64,000 bases of DNA from JABDIP01 sp965227455 (GTDB lineage: Bacteria > Pseudomonadota > Alphaproteobacteria > DSM-16000 > Inquilinaceae). A program made the translations under genes and the position numbers. Positions 17,584 to 26,411 of this stretch are shown here, piece after piece. The notes beneath the pieces are model-generated. The model searched no databases. It saw only the letters and a list, made by a program, of their open reading frames with translations, and was not told where the DNA came from. Each line of letters opens with the position of its first letter. The stretch's first letter is position 1. The stretch is taken from positions 1,302,001-1,366,000 of the forward strand of contig OZ245752.1 in assembly GCA_965227455.1 (NCBI GenBank), given 5' to 3'.

Positions 17584-18329
17584 CCGACGGATTTCCCAAC
17601 AAGCCGAAGATCCTCAAGGGCGCCCTGTTCGAATACGGGATCTCGCTGCCGCCGCCCTTCGTGGTGTTCCAGTTCAATCCCGAAGAGATCACCCGCAGCC
17701 GCAGCCTCACCTATGAGGTCCCGGGCCAGGACGTGCGGAACACCGGCACCAAGCCCGGCCAGAGCGGCCAGGCCCAGGCCGCCAGCCAGCGCCAGACCCT
17801 GCGCGAGTTCCACAGGCGGGAATTCGAAGGCGACGACCTGCTCGCCATCCAGTCGCAGCAGCTGGTCAATATCGAAGAGGAATCGTTCACCTTCGACATC
17901 CGGCTCGACGCCACCGACGACCTCAATGACGGTGACGGGGTGACCCAGCTGTTCGGCCTGTACCCCAAACTGGCGGCGCTTGAGCTGATGGTCCACCCCA
18001 AGGACGAAAGCATTCTCGGCGGGCTGGTCGACCTGATCGCCGGTCTGGACAGCGACGGGTTCAGCTTCGCCAAAAACGCCAATCCGCCGATGACGCTGTT
18101 CATCTGGGGCCGGCAGCGGATCCTGCCGGTGAACATCGAATCCCTCAGCATCACCGAGACCGAGTTCAACCAGCACCTGGACCCGATCCGCGCCACCGCC
18201 TCGATCACGCTCCGGGTCGTCGAGGGCAAGAACATTCCCTATCAGGCCTCCAAGCTGATCAAGGAGGCCATGGGCGCCGTCAATCTGGCCAACATCACCG
18301 ATGTGGCCCAGGTCGTGGTTCCGGGGTAG
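17580..18329 (+). CDS. CIS-tube/hub protein (Pvc7 N-terminal type)
   Basis: The 249-residue product begins at a GTG that overlaps the ATPase stop (GTGA). Family features are FVVFQFNPEEITRSRSLTYE near residues 27-46, a REFHRREFEGDDLLAIQSQQ segment, and IWGRQRILPVNIESLSITETEFN near residues 175-200, typical of the CIS tube-initiating/hub-adjacent protein. In Afp7 and Pvc7 this domain is followed by a LysM domain in one chain; here the LysM-like part is encoded by the next gene. It probably connects the spike hub to the first tube ring. Confidence 0.8.
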   Translation: MTDGFPNKPKILKGALFEYGISLPPPFVVFQFNPEEITRSRSLTYEVPGQDVRNTGTKPGQSGQAQAASQRQTLREFHRREFEGDDLLAIQSQQLVNIEEESFTFDIRLDATDDLNDGDGVTQLFGLYPKLAALELMVHPKDESILGGLVDLIAGLDSDGFSFAKNANPPMTLFIWGRQRILPVNIESLSITETEFNQHLDPIRATASITLRVVEGKNIPYQASKLIKEAMGAVNLANITDVAQVVVPG

Positions 18330-18335
18330 CCGGCG

Positions 18336-19136
18336 ATGTTCTCGAATATCTCCCGCTACAGAAAATTGCCCAGCGTGGTAACCCTGGATGCCCACGGCCG
18401 TGCCTTGGAATCCAAGGCGTTGCGCATGACGCCGGAGGCGGAGCCCCAGGCGCAGCACATCCTGGAGGGCCACGATCGCCTCGATCAGGTGGCCTACAAA
18501 TACTACCGGCAGAGCCGGAACTGGTGGCGGTTCTGCGACGCCAATCCGGAGTTCCATTCGCCGCGGGCGCTGTTCGGCAAGGCACCGGAGACGACCGGCC
18601 AGTTCCGGCTGGAGCGCGACAGCGGCACACCCCATTGGCCCGAGCTGCGGGCCAACATCGCCCGGCTGCGCGGCGTCCTGGCCGCCAGGCTCGGCACCGG
18701 GGACGATCCCCGCCCAACAACCGATACGCTCGGCGAGACGGAGCTGTTCGCGGACATAGACCCGACCCTTGCGGGCGACCTCGACGCGGCGGTCCGGGCC
18801 CAGTCGCTGCCCGCGGCACTGGTCGCCGACCTCGACGGCCGCGGCATCGCCCTGGCGCCGGACATCCGGATCTCGACCACGCCGGATGGCGGCTACGTCC
18901 TGTCCGAGGCGAGTGGCGACGTCGTCTACGACCTGCGCGCTCAAGGCGCCTTCCTGGCACTGGCGCAGCGCGATCTGCGCCACCGCTGGACCGCCGAGAT
19001 CACCTTCAACCGGGAGATCGTGACCGCCGATGCGCTGTGCGACCAGGTCGCAGCCCTGCAATGCGACGTGCTGGAGCCCCTCATCATCGGCCGGGTCGGC
19101 AAGCCGATCGCCCTGCCCCGCAACGTCCGGCCATAG
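18336..19136 (+). CDS. LysM-like baseplate protein
   Basis: The 266-residue product has a LysM-like segment at about residues 43-75 (EGHDRLDQVAYKYYRQ, then WWRFCDANPEF), matching the phage gp53/Pvc7 LysM that connects hub and baseplate. The remaining 190 residues include an LRANIARLRGVLAARLG helix and a C-terminal domain ending VGKPIALPRNVRP. It starts 6 bp after the CIS-tube gene. The second half is not recognised. Confidence 0.72.
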   Translation: MFSNISRYRKLPSVVTLDAHGRALESKALRMTPEAEPQAQHILEGHDRLDQVAYKYYRQSRNWWRFCDANPEFHSPRALFGKAPETTGQFRLERDSGTPHWPELRANIARLRGVLAARLGTGDDPRPTTDTLGETELFADIDPTLAGDLDAAVRAQSLPAALVADLDGRGIALAPDIRISTTPDGGYVLSEASGDVVYDLRAQGAFLALAQRDLRHRWTAEITFNREIVTADALCDQVAALQCDVLEPLIIGRVGKPIALPRNVRP

Positions 19137-19144
19137 GCGGGGTC

Positions 19145-20260
19145 ATGGAACACGACAGCGTCATTCTCGAGATCGACGGCGCCGACGCCTCCGACCTGGT
19201 CGACGACCTGCTCCAGCTTGAGGTCGAGCTCGACGAGGACATTGCCGCCATGTTCCGGCTGAAGCTCAGCATGCCGCTGCTGCCCGACGGGGAGTGGTCG
19301 CACCTGGACGACGAGCGGCTTCGGGTGTGGAAGACGGTCGCCATCTCCGGCGGTTTCGAGAGCGGCACCGAGGAGCTGATCAGCGGCTACATCACCCATG
19401 TGAAGCCGACCTTCAACCCCTGCGAGAACCAGGTCGTGCTGGAGCTCTGGGGCATGGATTCCAGCGTGCTGCTGGACCGCGAGGAGAAGCTCAAGGACTG
19501 GCCCAACAAGAAGGACAGTGACATCGCCCAGGAGATCTTCTCGCTCTATGGGCTGGCGGCCGAGGTCGAGGACACGGCGGTGATCCACGACGAGGCCATC
19601 TCGACCATCCTGCAGCGCGAAACCGACATCCAGTTCCTGCGGCGCCTGGCCCTGCGCAACGGCTACGAATGCTTCGTCGAGGGCACCACCGGATACTTCC
19701 GCAGCCCGACTCTCGACGAGGATCCGCAGCCGGTGCTGGCCGCCCATTTCGGCGACGAGACCACGCTCGGCGAGATCAAGTTCGAGATCAACGCCCTGAC
19801 CCCGTCCCAGGTCGCCATGTACCAGATCGACCGGACCAGCAAGGAGGTCATCGAGGCCACGGCGAGCGGTACCCAGCAGACCGTGCTGGGCGACACCGAC
19901 GCCGACGGCCTGCTTCCCGCCGGCACCGATCCCGGGATCGTCTATGTCGGCCGCAACGGCACTTCGGGCAGTGCGGAAATGACCGCCCTCTGCCAGGGGC
20001 TGTTCCACGAGTCCGAATGGTTCGTGACCGCGGAAGGCGACATCGCCGCCAACCAGTACGCCCATGTTCTGAAGCCGCGCCGGACCGTGCCGATCAAGGG
20101 CATCGGCGAGATATTCAGCGGACTCTACTACGTCACCCATGTCACCCACCGCTTCAGCCAGGGCGGCTACACCCAGCATTTCTGCGCCAAGCGCAACGCG
20201 ATCCTGCCGACCGGCGACGAGGATTTCGGCGATGCCGGCGGCCTGGGCGGATTGTTGTGA
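19145..20260 (+). CDS. gpD/gp27-like spike hub protein
   Basis: The 371-residue product matches the phage late-control gene D / VgrG N-terminal fold: ISGYITHVKPTFNPCENQVVLELWGMD near residues 81-107, SIAQE-type helices, then DIQFLRRLALRNGYECFVE near residues 165-183, and a C-terminal ISGLYYVTHVTHRF-like strand. Such proteins form the trimeric hub that joins spike and tube. The start is the ATG at 19145; a much longer in-frame extension overlaps the LysM gene and is rejected. Hub (gpD) and spike (gpV) are separate genes, as in P2-like tails. Confidence 0.85.
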   Translation: MEHDSVILEIDGADASDLVDDLLQLEVELDEDIAAMFRLKLSMPLLPDGEWSHLDDERLRVWKTVAISGGFESGTEELISGYITHVKPTFNPCENQVVLELWGMDSSVLLDREEKLKDWPNKKDSDIAQEIFSLYGLAAEVEDTAVIHDEAISTILQRETDIQFLRRLALRNGYECFVEGTTGYFRSPTLDEDPQPVLAAHFGDETTLGEIKFEINALTPSQVAMYQIDRTSKEVIEATASGTQQTVLGDTDADGLLPAGTDPGIVYVGRNGTSGSAEMTALCQGLFHESEWFVTAEGDIAANQYAHVLKPRRTVPIKGIGEIFSGLYYVTHVTHRFSQGGYTQHFCAKRNAILPTGDEDFGDAGGLGGLL

Positions 20261-20273
20261 GGAGGGCCGGACG

Positions 20274-21128
20274 ATGAACCTGGAGAAATCGGTCGCCTAT
20301 CTCATCCAGAAGGTCGAACGGCGCTTCTACGGCAAGTATCGCGGCCTGGTGGTCGACAATGCCGACCCGGAACAGCTCGGCCGCCTGAAGCTGACCGTGC
20401 CCAGCGTGCTGGGGCCGGACGTGGTGACCGGCTGGGCCCTGCCCTGCACGCCCTATGGCGGCGATCTGGGCCAGGGGATGCTGTTCGTCCCCGAAGTCGG
20501 CGCAGGTGTTTGGATTGAGTTCGAGGAGGGCGACCTGGAGTTCCCGGTCTGGGTCGGCACCTTCTGGAGCAAGCCCGACGGCGAGAGCGAACTGCCCAAG
20601 CCCAACGACCCGGACGGCGCCGAACAGGGCAGCGTGCAGGACCCGCCGACCCGCAAGATCATCAAGACCAAGGCGGGCCACACGATCCAGTTCGAGGATG
20701 CCGAGGGCGAGGAGATGATCATCCTCTACGAGGCCGAGCACGAACATGTCGTGGTCCTGAACCAGGACGGCATCACCATCACCGATGGCCAGAACGGCAG
20801 CGAGATCGTCCTGGACAGCGCCGGCGTGACGATCTCCGACGGGCCCAACAGCCCCAACCAGATCGCCATGGAGTCCGGAGGCATCACCATCGAGGACAAG
20901 AACGGCAACACGATCTCCATGGGCAGCAGCGGCCCAATGGGACCGTCGGTTGCGGTCGGCGGCAGCAAGCGGATCTGCACGGAGGATCTGATCACCTGGC
21001 TGCTGAGCCACCAGCATGTCGGCAACATGGGTGCGCCGACACCGTTGTTCCCGGGAAGTATGGGCGAACTTTTGGCGGCCCAAGGAGGCGCCAACACCAT
21101 CCTCTCCAAGAAACTGACGACGGGGTGA
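20274..21128 (+). CDS. gpV/VgrG-like spike protein (Pvc8-like)
   Basis: The 284-residue product has an OB-fold region (YRGLVVDNADPEQLGRLKLTVPS, about residues 24-46, to WVGTFWSKP near 101) followed by beta-helix repeats (GITITDGQNGSEIVLD, GVTISDGPN, GGITIEDKNGNTIS). These are typical of the gp5/VgrG needle. Trimers form the membrane-piercing spike below the hub. The C-terminal 60 residues (HQHVGNMGAPTPLFPG) are those seen where spike proteins receive a tip. GGAGGG at 20261-20266 precedes the ATG. No separate PAAR gene follows. Confidence 0.88.
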   Translation: MNLEKSVAYLIQKVERRFYGKYRGLVVDNADPEQLGRLKLTVPSVLGPDVVTGWALPCTPYGGDLGQGMLFVPEVGAGVWIEFEEGDLEFPVWVGTFWSKPDGESELPKPNDPDGAEQGSVQDPPTRKIIKTKAGHTIQFEDAEGEEMIILYEAEHEHVVVLNQDGITITDGQNGSEIVLDSAGVTISDGPNSPNQIAMESGGITIEDKNGNTISMGSSGPMGPSVAVGGSKRICTEDLITWLLSHQHVGNMGAPTPLFPGSMGELLAAQGGANTILSKKLTTG

Positions 21129-21135
21129 GCAGGCC

Positions 21136-21444
21136 ATGGCACTCGATATCGGCAACCCTGCCGCGACCACCGGCATGACCAAGGCGATCTACGACGAGAT
21201 GGAAAATGTCATGGAATCGTCGCTCGAAGGCCTGGAGCCGGACAAGGCCGAACCCATCCGCGACGGCTGGCGCAAGCTTGCCCATGCGGTCGCCACCGGC
21301 GTCGTCGAGCACATCCGCGACCACGCCGAGGTGGTCGAAGTGATCACGCGCGGCGATATCTCGGCCACCGTCGCCGGAGACACGGCAACCCAGACCGATG
21401 TCGCCTTCTCGCAGGCCGACGGCGCCCCGGGAGGTATCCAATGA
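21136..21444 (+). CDS. Small eCIS baseplate-region protein, unknown
   Basis: The 102-residue product has a helical first half (MTKAIYDEMENVMESSLEGL, then WRKLAHAVATGVVEHIRDHAEV) and a polar C-terminus ending SQADGAPGGIQ. It sits between spike and gp25, overlaps the gp25 start by four bases (ATGA), and is 7 bp after the spike gene, so it is translationally linked to the baseplate genes. Function unknown; it may chaperone or cap the spike. Confidence 0.65.
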   Translation: MALDIGNPAATTGMTKAIYDEMENVMESSLEGLEPDKAEPIRDGWRKLAHAVATGVVEHIRDHAEVVEVITRGDISATVAGDTATQTDVAFSQADGAPGGIQ

Positions 21445-21818
21445 TCCCGCTCAACGGCGCCACCACATCCTTCGGTTTCCCCTTCGCCGTCACCGAAAGC
21501 GGCCGGATCAGCGCCACCGGCGGCGACGAGGCGATCCGCGGCAAGATCATCCAGGTGCTGTTCACCGCGCCGGGAGAGCGCGTGCACCGGCCGGAATTCG
21601 GCTGCGGCCTGCTCAACCACGTGTTCGAGCCCAACGAGCCGCTGCTCGCCACCGCCCAGGAATTCACCATCCGCCAGGCGCTCGCGCGCTGGCTGTCCAG
21701 CGACATCGTGGTGGACGCGGTCTCGGTCCAGTCGGTCGACGAGTCGATGACGGTGGAGGTCGCCTACACCAAGAAACAGGACCTTGCGCGCCAGGCGGTG
21801 CGCATTCGCTTCAAATGA
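21441..21818 (+). CDS. gp25-like baseplate wedge protein (Pvc9-like)
   Basis: The 125-residue product is a GPW/gp25-family baseplate protein: TESGRISATGGDEAIRGKI, LFTAPGERVHRPEFGCGL near residues 47-65, and a VEVAYTKKQ strand near the end. The REFG-type motif appears as PEFGCGL. In contractile tails gp25 nucleates sheath assembly at the baseplate. It overlaps the previous gene (ATGA) and is 31 bp before gpJ. Confidence 0.93.
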   Translation: MIPLNGATTSFGFPFAVTESGRISATGGDEAIRGKIIQVLFTAPGERVHRPEFGCGLLNHVFEPNEPLLATAQEFTIRQALARWLSSDIVVDAVSVQSVDESMTVEVAYTKKQDLARQAVRIRFK

Positions 21819-21849
21819 TCGGGTCTGACCAGCAGCAGGATGTCATCCC

Positions 21850-23403
21850 ATGGAGATAAGACGAATAGACGGCCAGCAGGTGGTCGATTACATGGCGCGG
21901 GATTTCGACAGCCTGCTGCGGGCGATGCGCGACCAGATTCCGGCCAAGCTGCCGGATTGGACCGATCACGAGAACGCCGCCGACTTCGGCAAGGTGCTGC
22001 TGGAGGCGCAGGCGCACGCGCTCGACATCGTCTCCTACTACCAGGACCGCATTGCCAATGAGGCCTTCCTGGGCACGGCCCAGGAGCGCCGCAGCGTCAT
22101 CGAGCACCTCAAGCTGATCGGCTACCGGCTGGCCACGGCCGTGCCGGCGGCGACGAACCTGACGATCACCTTCCCGGCCGGGTTCACCGACACGGTGACG
22201 CTGCAGCGCGGCGACGCCTTCGCCACCAGAAGCCGGCCGGACGCCCCCAGCGTGCGCTTCGAATACACCGGCGAGACCCAGATCATCGACGGGACCCAGC
22301 TGCCGCCGGACCGGACCTACAGCATTCAGGTCGAGGAAGGCCGCCTGATCCGTGAAGACGTGCTCGGCGTTTCCGACGGCAGCCCGAACCAGCGCTTCCA
22401 GCTTGCCCATGGCGGCCTGATGCTGCGCTCGATCGGCGAGAGCGGCGCGGTGAACCGGGACATCGAGGTCTGGACCCAGCTCGGCGCCGTCATCGACGAC
22501 AGCTGGTCGCTGCAGGACAGCCTCGCCTTCAGCCAGGAGCAGGCGCAGGACTACGTCATCGAGATCGACCAGGACGACCGCGCCACCATCGTCTTCGGCG
22601 ACGGCACCTTCGGCGCGGTGGTGCCCAATGGCGCGACGATCCGCGCCCGCTACCGCGTCGGCGGCGGTGCGCTGGGCAATGTCCCGGCCCGGGCCATCGA
22701 CACCATCGCGGACGCGCCGGCCCTGACCCTGGCGGGCGCCAGCGTCGTCAATCCGACCCGGGCCACCGGCGGCGCGGAACGGGAAAGCGTCGACCATGCG
22801 GTGCTGCATGCCCCAAGCGTCTTCCGGTCCCTGAAGCGGGCCGTGACCGGCGCCGACTACGAGGCCCTGGCGCTGAACTTCAAGGGCGTCGGCAAGGTCC
22901 GGGCGGAGCACGGCAACTGGAACAACGTGACGCTCTATGTGGCGCCGGAGGGCGGCGGCTTTGTCAGCGACGTGCTGAAGGCCAATCTGCTGGCCTATTT
23001 CGAGGACAAGCGGCCGCTGTCCACGATCATCTCCATCAAGGATGTCGACTACGTCAAGATCTACGTCACGGCCACCGTGGGCCTGGCCGCCTATTACGCG
23101 CAGAGCGACATGCGCGAGGTCATCCAGGAGGCGGTCTCGGCCCTGCTCGCCTTCGATCGGGTGCAGTTCGCCCAATCCGTCTATCTGAGCAAGTTCTACG
23201 AGGCGATCGAGGCGATCCCGGGCGTCGACTATGTGACGATCTCCGAATTCCGCCGCGACGCCGGCAGCGGACCGGCGGTAGCGGAGGCCGGCAAGTTCGA
23301 CCTCGGCCAGAACGAGCTGCCGCAGCTTCCCGACGACCCGGACGATCCCGCGGACCAGCCCTATCTGGGCGGCCTCCAGCTGACCCTGGAGGGGGGCTAC
23401 TGA
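21850..23403 (+). CDS. gpJ-like baseplate protein (Pvc11-like)
   Basis: The 517-residue product matches putative baseplate J proteins. It has DYMARDFDSLLRAMRDQIP near residues 13-31, ADFGKVLLEAQAHALDIVSYYQDRIANEAFL near 48-78, and GGALGNVPARAIDTI near 273-287 followed by ATGGAERES. It forms the inner baseplate wedge with gpI and gp25. Only one base separates it from the gpI gene. Confidence 0.93.
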   Translation: MEIRRIDGQQVVDYMARDFDSLLRAMRDQIPAKLPDWTDHENAADFGKVLLEAQAHALDIVSYYQDRIANEAFLGTAQERRSVIEHLKLIGYRLATAVPAATNLTITFPAGFTDTVTLQRGDAFATRSRPDAPSVRFEYTGETQIIDGTQLPPDRTYSIQVEEGRLIREDVLGVSDGSPNQRFQLAHGGLMLRSIGESGAVNRDIEVWTQLGAVIDDSWSLQDSLAFSQEQAQDYVIEIDQDDRATIVFGDGTFGAVVPNGATIRARYRVGGGALGNVPARAIDTIADAPALTLAGASVVNPTRATGGAERESVDHAVLHAPSVFRSLKRAVTGADYEALALNFKGVGKVRAEHGNWNNVTLYVAPEGGGFVSDVLKANLLAYFEDKRPLSTIISIKDVDYVKIYVTATVGLAAYYAQSDMREVIQEAVSALLAFDRVQFAQSVYLSKFYEAIEAIPGVDYVTISEFRRDAGSGPAVAEAGKFDLGQNELPQLPDDPDDPADQPYLGGLQLTLEGGY

Positions 23404-23404
23404 G

Positions 23405-25846
23405 ATGCGGCTCCTGGACCTCCGCGCGGTGGCCCACCCGGCCGGCGGCCGGATCGACCTGTCCTGGCGGTTGCCCGAGGGCGCCACGGCGACCGGCGTG
23501 CGGGTGGTGCGGCGCGTCGGCACCTACCCCGTGGCGCCGGACTCCGCGACCCTGGTAGCGGACCTCCTGACCGCCGACGCGACCGGCGTCACCGATGATG
23601 GGCTGGATCCGGGAACGGTCTACTACTACATGCTGTTCCCCTTCCAGGGGGCGCCGGCCACCTACGACATCGACCGGCACAACCGCGTATCCGCGCTGGC
23701 GACGACGCCGCAGGACTATGCCGGTTACCTCTATGATCTGCTGCCGGTGATCTACCGGCGATACGACACCGCCACGCCCATCGACCCGCCGCCGGAAATG
23801 TCGGCGGCCGACCGGCTGCGCGGACCGCTGCGCCGCTTCCTCGACCTGCCCGGCGGCGAACTCGACCGGCTCCACAGCTTCGCGACGGCGGTGCGCGATC
23901 TGCACGACGTCGACCGGGCGCCCGGCGACCTGCTGCCGCTGCTGGCCGGCTGGATCGGCTGGAGCACCGATTTCAAGCTCGAGTTCGACGCCCAGCGCAA
24001 CGAAATCCGCAACGCGCCGGCGATCTATAAGTCCGTCGGCCTGATCCCGACGGTCGAGGCGACGGTCAAGCGGAGCAGCGGCTGGGAGAGCACGACCAAG
24101 GAATACGTCCACAACGTGCTCCGCTCGAACCGGCCGCCACAGCTCAATCTCTGGTCGCGACAGCGGGACTCCGGCGGGGTGTGGGCGCCAGAGAGCACGT
24201 TGCTCTCGGTCGATTCCGCGTTCGAGGGCCGACCAGCTGCGGCGACCGATGCGGACGGCATCCGCTGGCTGTTCTACCACACCGAACGCAAGGGCCGCTG
24301 GCACATCTGGGCCAAGAGCTCACCGACCGCCCGGCTCGAGCTCGGCCTTCTGGGAGAGCTTGTGGCCGGACCGGTGTCGCCGGCGCTGCAGAGCGGCTTC
24401 GTGGCGACCGGCTTCGAGCTGACCCTGGACGGCATCGTCTCGGGGACCGACAGCCCGTGGCGGATCACTGACGCCACCGCCGGCGAAACCTATGTGGTGG
24501 AAGCCTATCGGGACCACCTGCTGGCCTATCGCACCAGCGCCGAAATCGGCGATATGGCCCCGAGCCTCCCGGCGGTCGGACAGGCGGAGATCGAGAAATA
24601 CCCGAGTGCCGCCCTGCATGACGGCGCCATGTGGCTCTTCTGGTCGACGTTCGACGAGGCGGCCGGCGCCTGGAGCACCCATTACCGCACGCGCGCGGCG
24701 GGCCAATGGTCGCCGGTGGACGAAGCCCCGGAGTCCGGCCCCTTCGCCGTCGGCGGCATCGTCGATGACGGGCCCGCCCGTAAGCGTCCGGCAGCGGTGA
24801 CGGACGAGACCGGGGCGCTATGGCTGTTCTGGCTGGAGAGCGCCGGCGATGGCTGGCAATTGCGCTACAACCGCAGAACCGCCGGCGTCTGGGGCGTCGC
24901 CGTCGCCCTGCCGCTCGACGGCACGGATGAGCCGAGGGTCGAAACCGATCTGCAGGTGGTGGTCGAACCCGCCGTGCCGAACCCGCGCATCTGGGTGTTC
25001 TGGTCCCGCCAGGCGCGCTCGGCAGCTGGGGATCGCAGCTATTCCGAGCTGGTCTATCGGGTTAAGACCGGCCTGGCGCTCGACGATCTGGGCTGGAGCG
25101 CGGTCCAGGCCCTGCCGCGGTCGCCGGCCGACGCCACCTATCACGATCGCGAGCCCGCGGCCCTGATCGACGGGACCGGCGCCGTCGAGCTGTTCTGGAG
25201 CTCCAACCGCGAAGACCAGGGCTGGTCGGTCTGGCACAGCCGGCCCCTGGATGTCGCGACCAACAGCTGGGAGGCCCCGGAGAGGATCACCGATGGTCCC
25301 TATGCCGGGCGCGATCCGCTGCCGCTGCTGTTCGGCGACACGACCCTGCTGATTCACCGCTCCAACCAGCCGATCCTCCACCAGAGCACCGTCTACCGGG
25401 CGTCGGAGAGCCGGGATGCACGCTATGCAGGCTCGGTCGCCGTGGATACCCGCAATCTGGCCAAGTCGTCCCTGCGCGGCGGGTTCGAGGATTTCGGGAC
25501 CTACACCCACGACCTCGGCCCGGACGGCGTGCGGGGCAATGACGACCGCTACGCCCGCGACACGATCGGGGTGTTCCTGACCCCCGACACCACCGATGAC
25601 GACGAGCTGGATCAGGGTATCGAACGGCTGTCCTCGGTGCTGAGGGAATTCATGCCCGTGACCGACCGGGCGGTGTTCGTCACGCCGCGCGATCTGCGCA
25701 CAGAGCGCGTCTACACCTACGGCCTGCCGCCGGCCCCGACCTCGCGGCGGATCTCCGAGACCCATGAGGACACCCTGAATGCCGCGCCGCTGGAGATGGC
25801 GGCGCTGGCACCGGGAGAGGACTTCACGGACGGACTGGAATCATGA
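23405..25846 (+). CDS. gpI-like baseplate protein with beta-propeller-like insertion (Pvc12-like)
   Basis: The 813-residue product begins with a fibronectin-like segment (residues 1-100), then a tail-protein-I region (YLYDLLPVIYRRYD near 110-123, LDRLHSFATAVRDLHDVDRAPGDLLPLLA near 155-185, IYKSVGLIPTVEATVKRSSG near 209-228). A central block carries five WLFW-type motifs at about residues 286, 408, 471, 528 and 594, spaced like blades of a beta-propeller or sialidase-like fold. The C-terminus (DELDQGIERLSSVLREFMPVTDRAVF) returns to baseplate-like sequence. Simple gpI proteins are a few hundred residues. The propeller block may project from the baseplate and bind a surface ligand. Confidence 0.8.
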   Translation: MRLLDLRAVAHPAGGRIDLSWRLPEGATATGVRVVRRVGTYPVAPDSATLVADLLTADATGVTDDGLDPGTVYYYMLFPFQGAPATYDIDRHNRVSALATTPQDYAGYLYDLLPVIYRRYDTATPIDPPPEMSAADRLRGPLRRFLDLPGGELDRLHSFATAVRDLHDVDRAPGDLLPLLAGWIGWSTDFKLEFDAQRNEIRNAPAIYKSVGLIPTVEATVKRSSGWESTTKEYVHNVLRSNRPPQLNLWSRQRDSGGVWAPESTLLSVDSAFEGRPAAATDADGIRWLFYHTERKGRWHIWAKSSPTARLELGLLGELVAGPVSPALQSGFVATGFELTLDGIVSGTDSPWRITDATAGETYVVEAYRDHLLAYRTSAEIGDMAPSLPAVGQAEIEKYPSAALHDGAMWLFWSTFDEAAGAWSTHYRTRAAGQWSPVDEAPESGPFAVGGIVDDGPARKRPAAVTDETGALWLFWLESAGDGWQLRYNRRTAGVWGVAVALPLDGTDEPRVETDLQVVVEPAVPNPRIWVFWSRQARSAAGDRSYSELVYRVKTGLALDDLGWSAVQALPRSPADATYHDREPAALIDGTGAVELFWSSNREDQGWSVWHSRPLDVATNSWEAPERITDGPYAGRDPLPLLFGDTTLLIHRSNQPILHQSTVYRASESRDARYAGSVAVDTRNLAKSSLRGGFEDFGTYTHDLGPDGVRGNDDRYARDTIGVFLTPDTTDDDELDQGIERLSSVLREFMPVTDRAVFVTPRDLRTERVYTYGLPPAPTSRRISETHEDTLNAAPLEMAALAPGEDFTDGLES

Positions 25847-25857
25847 CGGAGGACGCT

Positions 25858-26391
25858 ATGGCAGCGCCGAATGAAGGCCTCAAGGGCCGCTACTTCGACA
25901 GGCTGGTCCGGGCCGAGGGACCGGACCGCGAATTCGGCTGGCGCAACAACCTGATCGTCGACCGCTGCCGAGAGCTCTTGGCCGGCTTCATGATCGGCGA
26001 GGCCGGCGCGCTCGGCATCCAGACCCTGGCGTTCGGCCGCGGCGAGGCGGTGTGGGACACGGCGCCGCCGCCGCCCGCGACCCCGGCCATCGACCAGCTG
26101 GTCGACCCGGCGCCGGAGACCATCTCCGCCGGCGCCGCCGAGGTCACCCTGTCCTATCTGGACGTCGTCGGCCAGGTGACGCCGACCGTGACCCATCGGG
26201 TGCAAATCGAGGTAACCGTGCCGCCCGGCACGCTGCCCATCGCGCCCGGCGACAGCGCCTTCCCGCTGCGCGAGTTCGCGCTGATCGGCAGCCTGGGCGG
26301 GGCCGATTTCATGATCAATTACATCCGCCATCCGGTGATCCCGATCGCCGCCGCGGACACTTTCGCCCGGACCATTCGTTTGGTGTTTTGA
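25858..26391 (+). CDS. Tail-fibre/collar-like eCIS protein
   Basis: The 177-residue product has GRYFDRLVRAEGP near the start, a GIQTLAFGRGEAVWDTA segment near residues 53-69, and PLREFALIGSLGGADFMINYIRHPVIPI near 133-160. The same layout (a WD motif, LRE, then HP) occurs in the product at 31016-31645, suggesting a shared fibre or collar fold. The ATG at 25858 is chosen because GGAGG lies at 25848-25852; the ATG at 25843 overlaps the gpI stop and has no such site. It probably attaches to the baseplate and contributes to target contact. Confidence 0.6.
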   Translation: MAAPNEGLKGRYFDRLVRAEGPDREFGWRNNLIVDRCRELLAGFMIGEAGALGIQTLAFGRGEAVWDTAPPPPATPAIDQLVDPAPETISAGAAEVTLSYLDVVGQVTPTVTHRVQIEVTVPPGTLPIAPGDSAFPLREFALIGSLGGADFMINYIRHPVIPIAAADTFARTIRLVF

Positions 26392-26411
26392 CCGGTATTG
26401 GGGACGAGCCC

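Noticed and set aside
17565..19061. 498-residue minus-strand open frame over the CIS-tube and LysM genes
   Set aside because: It is antisense to two recognisable eCIS genes; its product is Gln/Arg/Gly-rich without family features.
18524..19144. Long N-terminal extension of the gpD gene
   Set aside because: It overlaps the LysM gene in another frame and has Arg/Gly-rich shadow composition; the ATG at 19145 begins the recognisable fold.
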